Shown: piece by piece, positions 8,490 to 17,421 of the stretch
How the letters are laid out: each line of letters starts with the position of its first letter
How positions within the stretch are numbered: position 1 is the stretch's first letter
From: CAYSCS01 sp964429695
GTDB lineage: Bacteria; Acidobacteriota; Aminicenantia; Aminicenantales; Aminicenantaceae
Direction: 5' to 3'
NCBI GenBank assembly: GCA_964429695.1
Contig: CAYSCS010000072.1
Span: forward strand, 1 to 47,462
DNA: 47,462 nucleotides
Notes under the pieces: model-generated
What the model was told of the DNA's origin: nothing
The model's database searches: none
Seen by the model: only the letters and a program-made list of their open reading frames with translations
Position numbers and translations under genes: made by a program

Positions 8490-9205
8490 ATCCAAAGATC
8501 TCAATCATCATCCCTGCCTACAATGAAGAAAAATATCTAAAGCTTGCCCTTGAATCTGTAGAGAGACAAACTTTCGACCATAATCTGCTGGAAGTAATCG
8601 TCGTCAACAACGCCTCAAATGACGGAACCCCTGAGGTGTTTACCTCTTTTCTAGGGAAAAACACCGTCAAGATGATTTTACTGGAAGAGCCAGTGCTCGG
8701 AGTCTCAAGAGCCAAGAACAAAGGGGTAATGCATGCTTTAGGTGAGGTGCTCATTTTTCTCGATGCTGACTCTCAGATGAGTGAGAACCTTACGGAAGTG
8801 GTTAATTCTTATTATGAGCGCGGCTTTCCGGCAGGAATAATAAAGCTTATTGCCGATACTCCTGATCTCTGGGGACGTTTCTTTTTTGACCTCATCGACT
8901 TCGGGAAAAGAGTCTTCCGCATAAAGGCTCAGATGGGTTACTGCAGTAAAAAAATTTTCTGGGAAGCAGGGGGATTCGACCCCCAGCTGAAGCATGCCGA
9001 AGACCTGGCATTTTTCACCAAGGTTGACTGGATTCTGAGGAAAAAAGGGAAATCATTCTCTTATATCAAAGAAGCCTGGATCTTGACTTCCACAAGAAGA
9101 ATGGACCGCCTTCCCTTTCATCTTGGTTACCCACTGGTGATGATGGAATGGCTATTTGGAGGGCTTCTTGGTCTGAGAAGAAAGTCATACAGGCCAATCC
9201 GCTAG
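8471..9205 (+). CDS. family 2 glycosyltransferase
   Basis: The product is 244 residues with a GT-A fold: KISIIIPAYNEE at the N-terminus, EVIVVNNASNDGT for the nucleotide, and FLDADSQM carrying the DxD-like metal site. GGFDPQLKHAEDLAFFTKV follows in the acceptor half, with the ED motif. Two in-frame ATGs at 8471 and 8486 are possible; the first overlaps the deacetylase gene by 19 bases. A hydrophobic C-terminus (YPLVMMEWLFGGLLG) suggests membrane association. It is the last gene of the GNAT / deacetylase / GT operon and ends 47 bases before the convergent purM. The sugar donor and acceptor cannot be told from sequence. Confidence 0.9.
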   Translation: MDKSFMNPKISIIIPAYNEEKYLKLALESVERQTFDHNLLEVIVVNNASNDGTPEVFTSFLGKNTVKMILLEEPVLGVSRAKNKGVMHALGEVLIFLDADSQMSENLTEVVNSYYERGFPAGIIKLIADTPDLWGRFFFDLIDFGKRVFRIKAQMGYCSKKIFWEAGGFDPQLKHAEDLAFFTKVDWILRKKGKSFSYIKEAWILTSTRRMDRLPFHLGYPLVMMEWLFGGLLGLRRKSYRPIR

Positions 9206-9252
9206 GAAAGAGGTGCACGTTGAAAAAATAAGGATTTGAGGCCAGTAAGGCT

Positions 9253-10263
9253 TCATTCAAGGTATACTTTTCTTTCCCCCTCGATGAGCTTCCCGATCAT
9301 CCATGCTTTCTGGCCTAATTTTTCAAAACTTAAAATAACCTCACTTGCTATTTTTTCGCTCACGATAAGAACCATTCCCACCCCCATGTTGAACACTCGA
9401 AACATTTCGCTCTCTTCTATTTTCCCTCTAGCTTGAATCTTGCGAAATAGGGGAGGGATAGGCCAAGAGCCTTTTCTTATTACTGCACTCAATCCAGAAG
9501 GAAGCACGCGGGGAATGTTTCCCTTAAAACCACCTCCAGTGATATGCGCCATAGCCTTTATCTCCATCTTTTTCAAAACAATCAAAATCTTTTTGGCATA
9601 AATCCTCGTCGGACGTAGAAGCTCTTTTGCCATTTTGCCTTTTATTTCTTCCTGAGTGAATATTCTTCTCACCAGTGAGTAACCATTGCTGTGCAGTCCA
9701 CTTGAGGCAAGCCCAATCAAAACATCTCCCTTTTCACAACGGCTTCCATCTATTATTTTTTCCCTCTCTACAAGCCCCACACAAAAACCGGCAAGGTCAA
9801 ATTTACCTTTGGAATAAAGACCCGGAAGTTCGGCAGTTTCACCCCCTATTAAAGAACAGCCAGCTTCCTTACAACCTCTAACCATCCCTTTCATTAGCTC
9901 ATATAACTTTTTCGGCTCAAGCTTTCCACAGGCAATATAATCGAGGAAGAAGAGTGGCTCGGCCCCGACTACGATCACATCATCCACACACATTGCCACG
10001 AGGTCGATCCCAACCGTATCGTATTTTCCTGTAGCCTCCGCAAGCAAAAGTTTTGTTCCCACTCCATCTGTGGAAGAAACAATCACCGGATTTTTGAATT
10101 CGTCGAGGCGTGGAGAAAAGAGCCCACTGAATCCCCCTATCTTCCCCAGGACTTCTGGCCTTCTCGTTTTTTCTATAAGTGGTGTTATTCTTTTGATAAA
10201 ATCTTCCGCCTCATCTATATCAACCCCAGCTTTTTTATAGGTTAGCGATACCAATTTTCTCAC
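9253..10263 (-). CDS. purM: phosphoribosylformylglycinamidine cyclo-ligase PurM
   Basis: PurM (AIR synthetase) closes the imidazole ring in de novo purine synthesis, using ATP on FGAM. The 336 residues are typical. Signatures are GGFSGLFSPRL, SSTDGVGTKLLLA, MCVDDVIVVGAEPLFFLDY, LIGGETAELPGLY, GLHSNGYSLVRR, and AHITGGGFKGNIPRVLP. It is complete with both AIRS domains. No other purine gene adjoins it. A strong promoter match lies just upstream at 10291-10318, so it is probably transcribed alone. Confidence 0.97.
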   Translation of the reverse strand: MRKLVSLTYKKAGVDIDEAEDFIKRITPLIEKTRRPEVLGKIGGFSGLFSPRLDEFKNPVIVSSTDGVGTKLLLAEATGKYDTVGIDLVAMCVDDVIVVGAEPLFFLDYIACGKLEPKKLYELMKGMVRGCKEAGCSLIGGETAELPGLYSKGKFDLAGFCVGLVEREKIIDGSRCEKGDVLIGLASSGLHSNGYSLVRRIFTQEEIKGKMAKELLRPTRIYAKKILIVLKKMEIKAMAHITGGGFKGNIPRVLPSGLSAVIRKGSWPIPPLFRKIQARGKIEESEMFRVFNMGVGMVLIVSEKIASEVILSFEKLGQKAWMIGKLIEGERKVYLE

Positions 10264-10290
10264 TCTTCCCTCGCTTTCACTTCTCTTTTG

Positions 10291-10318
10291 TATATATCAC
10301 TTCCTGCCTTTGAGTCAA
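10291..10318 (-). promoter_or_regulatory. purM promoter
   Basis: On the minus strand TTGACT (10313-10318), a 16-base spacer and TATATA (10291-10296) stand about 28 bases before the purM start codon. This is one of the best sigma-70-like matches in the window. Confidence 0.5.
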
Positions 10319-10759
10319 ACTAAAAACTTATGGGGAATCATTGATTCTTCTAAAATCTACTCTTCTGAGACATGAAGGCAGGCTCCCTCTTTTCCCTGGT
10401 GAAGGAAGAGACAAGATTTAAGAGGAGACTAATTAAACTCTAGCCAGTGCTTGCTCTGCTCTTCGCCTCACCTTCTTTGCTTCTTTTCTCTGTGAGGAGG
10501 AATTCACCTGGATTTTCGGCCAAAGCTAGAGCTTCTCAAAGGGTAAGAGCCATCAAGACTCATTCTCCAGATTAAAGGGAATCAGGGCAAAAAGAGAATT
10601 CAAGACCCATTTTCCAGTTTTTTCTCTTCCTTTTAACTTTTAATCTTAACTCAAGAATGAAGATTAATAAAAAAGCGGGAGAGCAAGCCTTAAATTTAGA
10701 ATACTTGCACAGGGATTTAAGAAATTCTTTTAAAGAAGATTTAAAAATGGCATCGAGGC
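10319..10759. other. intergenic region, nothing recognised
   Basis: This 440-base AT-rich stretch lies between purM and the Met-rich ORF. I found no coding fragment, tRNA, repeat or convincing terminator in it. Confidence 0.4.
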
Positions 10760-11119
10760 TTAAGCTTCAACTTTTTCGCCATCTCTTCCACGAAGAAAAT
10801 CCATCATCCGAAGAATAACAAGGGGCATAACATCGGCAAGCATCTTGGGCATAAGATTCTCCATCAGCTTGGACATGAGTAAAGGCATCTGTTCAGCCAT
10901 GTAATCCGGCATCTTAATAGAGTCATTCACTCTCTCGATGATAGCAGGCATTACTTTAGTCATCATTCTTGGGAGTAATCTTGGAAAAAGCACAGGGGAA
11001 AAAGGTTTCATTGCAGAGAGTAGAATTCCGCCTATAAACCCGAGCTTCCCTGTAAGTCTCATTATTTTCCCCATTCCAAGAGGCATGGCATCCAGAAGCT
11101 CTGGCCACATTGACGACAT
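10760..11119 (-). CDS. Met-rich protein, probable C-terminal piece of the Fe-S oxidoreductase
   Basis: The product is 119 residues and very rich in methionine and proline, with repeated MP pairs (DAMPLGMGKIM, EQMPLLMSKLMENLMPKML, DVMPLVILRMM). There is no signal peptide. I do not recognise a catalytic domain. Its ATG overlaps the stop of the preceding 73-codon frame as TAATG. It may be the separated tail of the same large FAD/Fe-S protein, in which case the junction is another frameshift, or a translationally coupled small subunit. The Met-rich pattern suggests amphipathic helices for membrane or heme/metal contact, but this is inference. Confidence 0.5.
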   Translation of the reverse strand: MSSMWPELLDAMPLGMGKIMRLTGKLGFIGGILLSAMKPFSPVLFPRLLPRMMTKVMPAIIERVNDSIKMPDYMAEQMPLLMSKLMENLMPKMLADVMPLVILRMMDFLRGRDGEKVEA

Positions 11120-11340
11120 TAGATTTGAAAAACCATGGGATTCATAAGGGCAATCATCTTTTCAAAAACTGCCAACTGCTGAGAAATTTCGGGACTTGGA
11201 TCCTTGAATTCCTTGCCGAGGCCTTGACAGGCAAAAATTGCCAGGTCTTGGATTTCAAGAGAGAGATTCTTTTTTTCCTTTGTCACTCGAAACTGAAATT
11301 CACAACAAGGACAAAGGGCAAGAATAGTCTCCGCCTTCAC
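11119..11340 (-). CDS. fragment of the CCG-domain Fe-S oxidoreductase
   Basis: This 73-residue frame starts with GTG inside the stop of the preceding frame (GTGA overlap). It carries ALCPCCEFQFRV, which resembles the segment that normally follows the second CCG motif in HdrB/GlpC-like proteins, before a short helical tail. Because it reads as a direct continuation of the upstream frame (RLEEALE then VKAETILALCPCCEFQ), a one-base frameshift in a once longer gene is likely. A natural coupled overlap is the alternative. It has too little sequence to be an enzyme on its own. Confidence 0.5.
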   Translation of the reverse strand: MKAETILALCPCCEFQFRVTKEKKNLSLEIQDLAIFACQGLGKEFKDPSPEISQQLAVFEKMIALMNPMVFQI

Positions 11341-12197
11341 CTCTCTAAAGCCTCCTCTAACCTCGATTTCCCTATCTCATGGGCAACAGATGGCTCTTTG
11401 ATTAAAGTCAAGACACTTCCACAACAGCTTCCCTCCTCTCTGTTGTGAGGCATATCTGCGAATATCACTCCTGGAATTGACTTGATTATCTTCCGATGCT
11501 CCTCATAAATACCCGAGACTCGACCAATGTGACAGGAATCGTGCCAGGTAACTCTTTTCTTGACCGGATGCCTGAATCTAAACTCAGCGCTTTTAAGCTT
11601 CTCGGAAATTATTTCACTGTAGTGTTTAACACTAATCCTGTAATCAATTCCAATTTTTTCTGACCATCGAGGATAAGTGTGCCGCCACATCATATCACAG
11701 GCAGGGCGGGAGGTGATGACATTTGATGCTCCGGCTTCCTTAACTGCTTCGATGTTTTTCCTCATGATGGTCTCAAACAATTTCCACTTGCCGGCAACGA
11801 GCATATGAGTCCCACAACAATTTTCCAAATTCCCAAGATATGAAAAATCAACTCCTGTTGCGTCAAGTAAAGTCACAGCAGAAGCACTTATATCATGCTC
11901 AACATAAGATGCGGTGCACCCTGCAAAATATATGTTCTCGCTTTTCACACCTGGCCCATGTCTTGTCCACGACTCTTCAGGAAACCAGTTCTTTCTGTCT
12001 TTTCTGTAGCCTGCCCATATGTTCCCCTCTGCTTCAAGAGCAGCTGCCATCATTTCAAAAGGAGGAAAAGTCATCCTTTTCTCCTCTTCAATCAACCTAC
12101 CTCTGAGCTTCATCCAGGATGATTCAATGGAAAGCCTCGCCGGACAGCGGAGATTACAGAATTCACAGGTAGTACAGAGAAGGATTGTATCAACCAT
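11337..12197 (-). pseudogene. CCG-domain Fe-S oxidoreductase part of a broken FAD/Fe-S protein
   Basis: This is a 286-codon frame. It begins with a ferredoxin-like half site CTTCEFCNLRCP, continues with the first CCG repeat (YFAGCTASYVEHD then NCCGTHM) and ends with the second (WHDSCHIGRVSG then GSCCG). The layout is that of GlpC/HdrB-type subunits that carry electrons from a flavoprotein to quinone or heterodisulfide. It is in the same reading frame as the FAD-binding segment upstream and separated from it only by a TGA and three codons (EGKTE, stop, DQF, MVDT). I therefore read both as one original gene. If the TGA is natural, this piece could still be made as a separate subunit from the ATG at 12197. 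Confidence 0.65.
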
Positions 12198-12206
12198 GAA
12201 CTGGTC

Positions 12207-13445
12207 TCATTCTGTTTTTCCTTCAAGATACTCCCTTAGCCAGTACCATTTGCCTCGAGGCGACTGACTTTCCCAGTTTCGGCTATAAAACTGATCGCAC
12301 TCATCAAGACAATAACCACATTGAGAACAGGCATAAGCATACCAAGCAACATAGGCTGGAATGCCCCTTCGGGCACTTTCAAACCTCTCTCCGACTCGAG
12401 TAGAAACACTGTTTGCAGATAGTCTCACCAGAGGCTCAAAAACCTTGGCAATCTGACTTGCCTTACTGATAAGCTTTGCTCCTATGACCTTATCCGGGTT
12501 AAGAATGTTTCGAGGATCCATATCTTTCTTAAACTGCCTTATCCTTTCCATTCTTTCCATACCCAATATTCTTCCCGCCTCATTGGCGAAAAAAAGACCT
12601 GCGGAATAGGGACGACCTCCATGCCGCTTTACAATTTTTATGATTGTTAATATGAGAGAAAATACAAAATTATAGGAAAACTTCCTCTGATCAGCAGGGA
12701 TAAAGCCCAGAAGAACTACTTCACTCTTACCATCCCTCCCTCTCTTGATCACAACCCTTTCCTTCAGCACAGGTTGATTAATCTCATTCTCAATCTCCTC
12801 CATTACCTCTCCCAATTTCTCAAGAGGCACAACTACCTCAGCAGGGACAAGGGATGGTCCGAGGCGCTTGACAACCATGAGCTTAAAGCGATTTTCCCAT
12901 TCATGTTCAGCTATCGATTTGGGTAGAACTTCACTCTCCCATCTTTTGAGGATTTCCAAGAGTCTGCACATTACTTTTTCTTTGTTTATCTTCCGAAAGG
13001 CAAGTGTCAGGACATAAGCTGGAGGAAGAATCACTCTTTGTTCCACAGGATAATCATGGTGAGTACGAAGGGGCGCTCTGTTCTTCAGTTCTGCCATTCT
13101 CGGATTAATGAATAAAACTGACCAAAGAGGAAGGTCTTCGCCTCTGAAATCTTGAAATATTCTAGAAAGCTTATGAGCATCAGGACAGGCAAACGAAACA
13201 ACGCTTATTTCTTCTAATTTATGAACTCTAATTGTCAATTGGCGTATGAACCCTGTGATTCCTTCAGAATCCGCAATGAGCTCCAGCTCTTTGTCCTTGA
13301 ATTCTTTTACTTCCCCATTGGGCAGAACAACTCGAGCGCTTGTTACGTTGTCAGAAAACCAACCATATTCATATGAACTAATTCCCGCCCCTCCCTGGGC
13401 AAGCCATCCTCCCGCCGAGGAAGGAGGGTAACTTGTTGGATACAA
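12207..13445 (-). pseudogene. FAD-linked oxidase (GlcD-like) C-terminal part of a broken gene
   Basis: This 412-codon frame holds the second half of an FAD-binding PCMH domain (YPTSYPPSSAGGWLAQGGAGISSYEYGW, the FAD-contacting loop). It continues through the oxidase C-terminal domain and ends in a ferredoxin-like half site, CSQCGYCLDECDQFY. Its first methionine is internal to the fold: the same frame continues upstream through HGLTIRLYP to an in-frame TAG at 13491-13493, placed where a tryptophan is expected (VEPGIT-stop-EQL). Downstream the frame runs to a TGA and then continues into the CCG part. Relatives oxidise 2-hydroxyacids such as lactate or glycolate. Without its N-terminal FAD region the piece should not be active. 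Confidence 0.7.
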
Positions 13446-13490
13446 CCTGATAGTTAAGCCGTGAGATTTTAGTCTTCTATGGAGTTGTTC

Positions 13491-13834
13491 CTAGGTAATT
13501 CCAGGCTCAACCGTGACTAGTTCATTTTCTGCATCTATAGAAATTATGTTCTTCATTCTGATAAAATCAACCACGATTCCCTTTCTAGTGAGAATTATCC
13601 TACCGTAACTGGAAGAGCCTTTTCCTCTCGGAACAAGGGATATTCTTCTCTTAGATGCCCAGCGCACAAGTTCTGACAATTCTTGCTCATTCTCTGGCTG
13701 GACGATGGCTTCAGGCAGTGTATTTCCTATTTTAAAAAGCCAAAGATTCGAGGAATAGCGGCTATATCGTGGCTGTAAAGAAGCCTTTCAGTCTTGTTAA
13801 AATTCACCCTATTTCCGAACTCTCTTTTAACCAT
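13491..13834 (-). pseudogene. N-terminal FAD-binding fragment of the broken oxidoreductase, frameshifted
   Basis: From the ATG at 13834 the frame reads MVKREFGNRVNFNKTERLLY then SHDIAAIPRIFGFLK and stops at about 13727. One base over, the expected continuation IGNTLPEAIVQPENEQELSE then LVRWASKRRI runs on to PRGKGSSSYG, the pyrophosphate-binding loop of PCMH flavoproteins, and ends at the TAG at 13491. A single frameshift in the T5A4 run near 13740 joins both. This confirms that the locus was once one long gene that began at 13834. Confidence 0.7.
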
Positions 13835-14735
13835 TTCTCATCTTTTTTTTATAAATCTTGCCATTTGGCTCCCTCTTTTCACTCTTTAGAAAATATTGGT
13901 TCATGCAGCATTGTTGGGCTTAATAATTAGTGTTATGCTTTTTTTCTTGCCTTAAGTCCGCTCTTTTACTTCAATTATGTATTGAGAACCCGAAAAACCA
14001 AAGAATTTTGATAATAAAATTCCACCCTTATAACTTATTAATTCTATAGAATTAGTAGAGCTGAGTCAAGACTAAAATGTCTTACTTTTCCGATAAATCA
14101 AGAAAATATCCTTTGAAAACATCAAAATTCGTTTGCGTAAAAAACCGACGCAGATACTCATGATTTTTTGCTCTTTCTTAAATATTATTCGATTCGCCTC
14201 TTATATACTTGACTTGCTGCTTCGCATCATCTAGAGCTTGGTGTTCAATCTCATCCAGCCTTCCCACGAAGCCAGAGTTGTCTTTTTAACCTTTGGAGAA
14301 TAATAAAGAAGAAAAGCCATCCTCTCTCTCAGATCTAATACTCCTCAGGCAGAGCTTGACATTACTCGTTTTTTTAAGCAGGGGTCACATCGTCGGTCGG
14401 AAGAAAAGGAAGTTTAGCCTCGCGTTGACTAAGACCATAAATCAGCTTCCTCCTAAATATTAAGGCCTTCCTCTCCTCTCTCTTCATTTGGGAGATATGC
14501 TTGAAAAAGCTTCCTTCATCCCCTCAGCGGAGTCCAGAGTTAATCTCTTTCGAAGCTCAGTTCTAGTGATTTCAGGACATCATTTGATTAAGAAGCCCTA
14601 ACTTCCTCTTTTCCCTAATTTCTCGTCTTTTCTAATTTTGGCCTTTCTTTTCTATTCCCTCTAATTTTAAGCTTTAAGGAAAGGGTTTAGATGGCTCTCC
14701 TCATTTTTACATTTTTTCCTCTTTAGACAGAGTAT
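13835..14735. other. intergenic region with short decayed coding fragments
   Basis: No intact gene is present in this 900-base stretch. On the minus strand, short frames can be read. Near 14590-14490, EITRTELRKRLTLDSAEGMK ends at a stop. A 37-codon frame, MKREERKALIFRRKLIYGLS onward, covers about 14486-14370. Near 14270-14190 a frame reads DEIEHQALDDAKQQVKYI. The last resembles the H-x-ALDDA motif near the end of DEDDh 3'-5' exonucleases, so an exonuclease remnant is possible. The frames are interrupted and I make no gene call. Confidence 0.35.
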
Positions 14736-16052
14736 TCACTCAAGCTGATGAACCCTTCTTGCATTCTCCCTCATGACTTTCTTAGCCAAGGAAATCGCCT
14801 TTTCCTCGTCAACAATTTCCTCTTCTACAAGTCTTCTCATGGCTTTCGAGAGCGCCTTTCTCGAATTCTCTGCCGCAATCCAGAAGAAGATTGGGGTGCC
14901 AGCATCGCTTCCAAACATAAGTTTCTCAGAAATTCCATGATAAGAAAGCCATTCATAGAGTATTTGAGAAAGCTCCCCATCGAAGACCATCCAGTTTACT
15001 GCAGAAAACTCAACGAAGACATTCCTTTTCTCCAGCATGGGTTTTAACTTATCCCAGTGAGGGTAGCCAGCATGAAGCATCACAAACTTAGTTTTTTTAA
15101 ATTCCAGCTCAGAAAAAACACTCTCAAGATTTAAAGGGTTGGAATCAAGGTTTTTTAGGGTAGCTGTATAACCGAATCCTGTGTGGAAATGGACAGGTAG
15201 GTTGAGCTCACCTGCTTTAAGAAATACGTATCTGGCGATGAAATCCTGGAGCCTCTTATATTCCTGCCAGCTTGAGATTTTCCCTTTCTTAGCCTCTTCA
15301 AAAATCTTTGTGGCTTCTTCCTCTTCAACCCTATCAAACCAGAGAGTCCTGATATAAGCGCTGGCTACCTTTAAGGCCACTGCTTTATTTTTCCTGTAAT
15401 CTTCGAGAACGGCGTCCACAAATTTAAGGTAGGAACGCAAATCGGTGATGGGCAAGCCAAACTTTTTCGCCAATTCATCGTCTGCTTTCTTATAGTTCCT
15501 CAAAGCTTCCCTTAATTCAGGAGCTATAGCCTTAAGCGACGAGGGGTCCATAACGTAGAAAAGGGGGTCTACAAAGGGAACCCAGAGCACCCTTCTTTGA
15601 TCAAGGTCTTCCTCAGGTGAAACAGAATTGCAAAATATTTTCTCTATTTTACATATGTCGAGAACCCTGTTAAAAGCTTCCCTCTTTCCTGCTTTCCAGA
15701 ACTCAGTCCCTAATTTTTCGAGGAGGGGGATGTCATCTAGAGTAACATCTTCTTTTTCATACCCGAAGAGTTCTCTCAAACCATCGACTTCAAGGGAGTC
15801 AACCACAGCTACTCTTTTTTTCTCTATTGGCCAGAATGGCCTTGAAATCAAGGGCTCAAGTTTAGGATATTCATCTTTGGGGTCATATTTCACATCACCG
15901 GCCATAGGATGGGAGTGGACATCGATGAGCTCAATTTTATGTATGGCTTCGAGGATTTTCTTGGGCTTTGGGTTCTTTCCTTCAGGATAGGATACTATTA
16001 TTCCCGAAAGGAAAAGCAGAAGGGATAAAAAGATTTTAAGCTTTTTTCTCAT
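14736..16052 (-). CDS. exported amidohydrolase (amidohydrolase-2-like)
   Basis: The product is 438 residues and begins with a signal peptide (KIFLSLLLFLSGIIVSYPEG, about residues 5-24), so it should be periplasmic or secreted. The TIM-barrel metal site is visible as IDVHSHP (His46, His48), then PVHFHTGFGYT, MLHAGYPHWD, and LMFGSDAGTP with the C-terminal Asp. This order matches the metal-dependent amidohydrolase family PF04909, which includes decarboxylases and hydrolases. The start follows GGGAGAG. It stands alone, with long intergenic sequence on both sides. An exported member is unusual for the family, and the substrate cannot be predicted. Confidence 0.85.
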   Translation of the reverse strand: MRKKLKIFLSLLLFLSGIIVSYPEGKNPKPKKILEAIHKIELIDVHSHPMAGDVKYDPKDEYPKLEPLISRPFWPIEKKRVAVVDSLEVDGLRELFGYEKEDVTLDDIPLLEKLGTEFWKAGKREAFNRVLDICKIEKIFCNSVSPEEDLDQRRVLWVPFVDPLFYVMDPSSLKAIAPELREALRNYKKADDELAKKFGLPITDLRSYLKFVDAVLEDYRKNKAVALKVASAYIRTLWFDRVEEEEATKIFEEAKKGKISSWQEYKRLQDFIARYVFLKAGELNLPVHFHTGFGYTATLKNLDSNPLNLESVFSELEFKKTKFVMLHAGYPHWDKLKPMLEKRNVFVEFSAVNWMVFDGELSQILYEWLSYHGISEKLMFGSDAGTPIFFWIAAENSRKALSKAMRRLVEEEIVDEEKAISLAKKVMRENARRVHQLE

Positions 16053-16290
16053 TTTTCTCTCCCTAAGCTAATTTAATCTCATTTATTTAATCTATATTTT
16101 TTATTCTCGAGGAAGGAAAGAAAAGATTTTCCTGAAATCGAACTTGACACTTCATCGAGCCAGCCTCAAAGAAGAAAAATAAAGATTTACAGGTAAAAGA
16201 CGCTGCCTCGAAGTTTGAGTGTTCAAGAATTGAATATTTGAGGAATTTTCTCCTTTTTTTAACACTAAATTTTTATGATGAATCTCTCTT

Positions 16291-17421
16291 TCAGGTATAA
16301 TCATCTTTTCTAAAAATTTCATGAAAAACAGTTGCCCTCTCTATCCTTTCTTTCCTCACCGAGACTCCAATCCCTGGAGCTTGAGGCACTCGAAGTGTTC
16401 CCCGCGAAGTCAGTTCAAATGGAGGCTCAACTAAATCTTCCTCGTAGTATCTTCGGCTAGCAGAAAGGTCGTTGGGAAGAGAAAAATTCGGGAGAGTAGC
16501 CAGATGGACATTGTGAGCTCTTCCTATCCCACTCTCAAGCATTCCCCCACACCAAACAGGAATATCTTTTTCCAGACAATAATCATGAATCTTCCTTGCT
16601 TCAGTCACTCCCCCGACCCTTCCTACCTTGATGTTTATGACCCGACAGCTTCCCATCTCGTAAGCTTTTCTCGCTGAATCCATACTCAAAATGCTTTCAT
16701 CCAGACAGAGGGGAGTTTTAAGTTCTCTCTGAAGCTTCGAATGGTCCCAGAGGTCGTAGGCAGGAAAAGGCTGTTCAATCATTTCCAGATTAAATTCATC
16801 AAGCAATTTAAGTCTTTCTATATCCTGGAGGGAATATGCCCCGTTTGCGTCAACTTGAAGCGGAATATCCGGGAAATTTCTTCTTACTTCCCTGCAGACA
16901 TCTATATCCCAACCTGGCTTAATCTTAATTTTTATTCTCTGATATCCCTCATCGATAAACGACCTAATTCTCCGGATTAATTCCTCAAGAGAATCTTCTA
17001 TGCCCACGCTCACTCCGGCGGGAATCTCTTTCCTTGTTCCTCCATACAAAGCTTGAAGTGGTATCCCTTTCTTCTTCGCTTCTATGTCCCAGAGCGAAAG
17101 CTCCAGCCCGGCCTTGGCCATCGGGTGTCCTTTATACCTTTTCACTTCTGAATAAAAATTCTCGGGGTGAGTGATTGAACTTTTGAAGACTAAGGGAATC
17201 AAAAAATCTTTGAGAATGTGCCACGCACTTGAGGTTGTTTCGTAGCTATAAAGCGGGCTCTGACTCGCCACAACTTCACCATATCCTGGAATTCCCTCTG
17301 AAAATGTCTCAACCAGGATGAAGGTTTTCTCTTCCTCCCTTCCAAAGCTCGTCTCAAAAAAATGGAGAAAGGGGAGTTTAAGCAGTCTTAACTCAATTCT
17401 TTCGATTGCCATCTTCTTCAA
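16291..17421 (-). CDS. o-succinylbenzoate synthase / N-acylamino acid racemase family enzyme
   Basis: This 376-residue enolase-superfamily enzyme of the MenC2/NSAR type has the full catalytic set: KIKIK (Lys164/166/168), VDANGAY with Asp191, IEQP with Glu216, LDES with Asp241, and NIKVGRVGG with Lys265, followed by GGMLESGIGRAHN. Members make o-succinylbenzoate for menaquinone or racemise N-acyl amino acids, and many do both. No other men gene is in the window. The gene overlaps the end of the GT4 gene by four bases (ATGA), so it is the last gene of a glycosyltransferase operon. That context does not favour menaquinone synthesis over racemase activity. Confidence 0.85.
   Translation of the reverse strand: MKKMAIERIELRLLKLPFLHFFETSFGREEEKTFILVETFSEGIPGYGEVVASQSPLYSYETTSSAWHILKDFLIPLVFKSSITHPENFYSEVKRYKGHPMAKAGLELSLWDIEAKKKGIPLQALYGGTRKEIPAGVSVGIEDSLEELIRRIRSFIDEGYQRIKIKIKPGWDIDVCREVRRNFPDIPLQVDANGAYSLQDIERLKLLDEFNLEMIEQPFPAYDLWDHSKLQRELKTPLCLDESILSMDSARKAYEMGSCRVINIKVGRVGGVTEARKIHDYCLEKDIPVWCGGMLESGIGRAHNVHLATLPNFSLPNDLSASRRYYEEDLVEPPFELTSRGTLRVPQAPGIGVSVRKERIERATVFHEIFRKDDYT

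Noticed and set aside
13491..13493. Reassigned stop codon (TAG read as Trp)
   Set aside because: Intact genes such as the proline iminopeptidase end in TAG and others in TGA, and the neighbouring frameshift shows ordinary decay.
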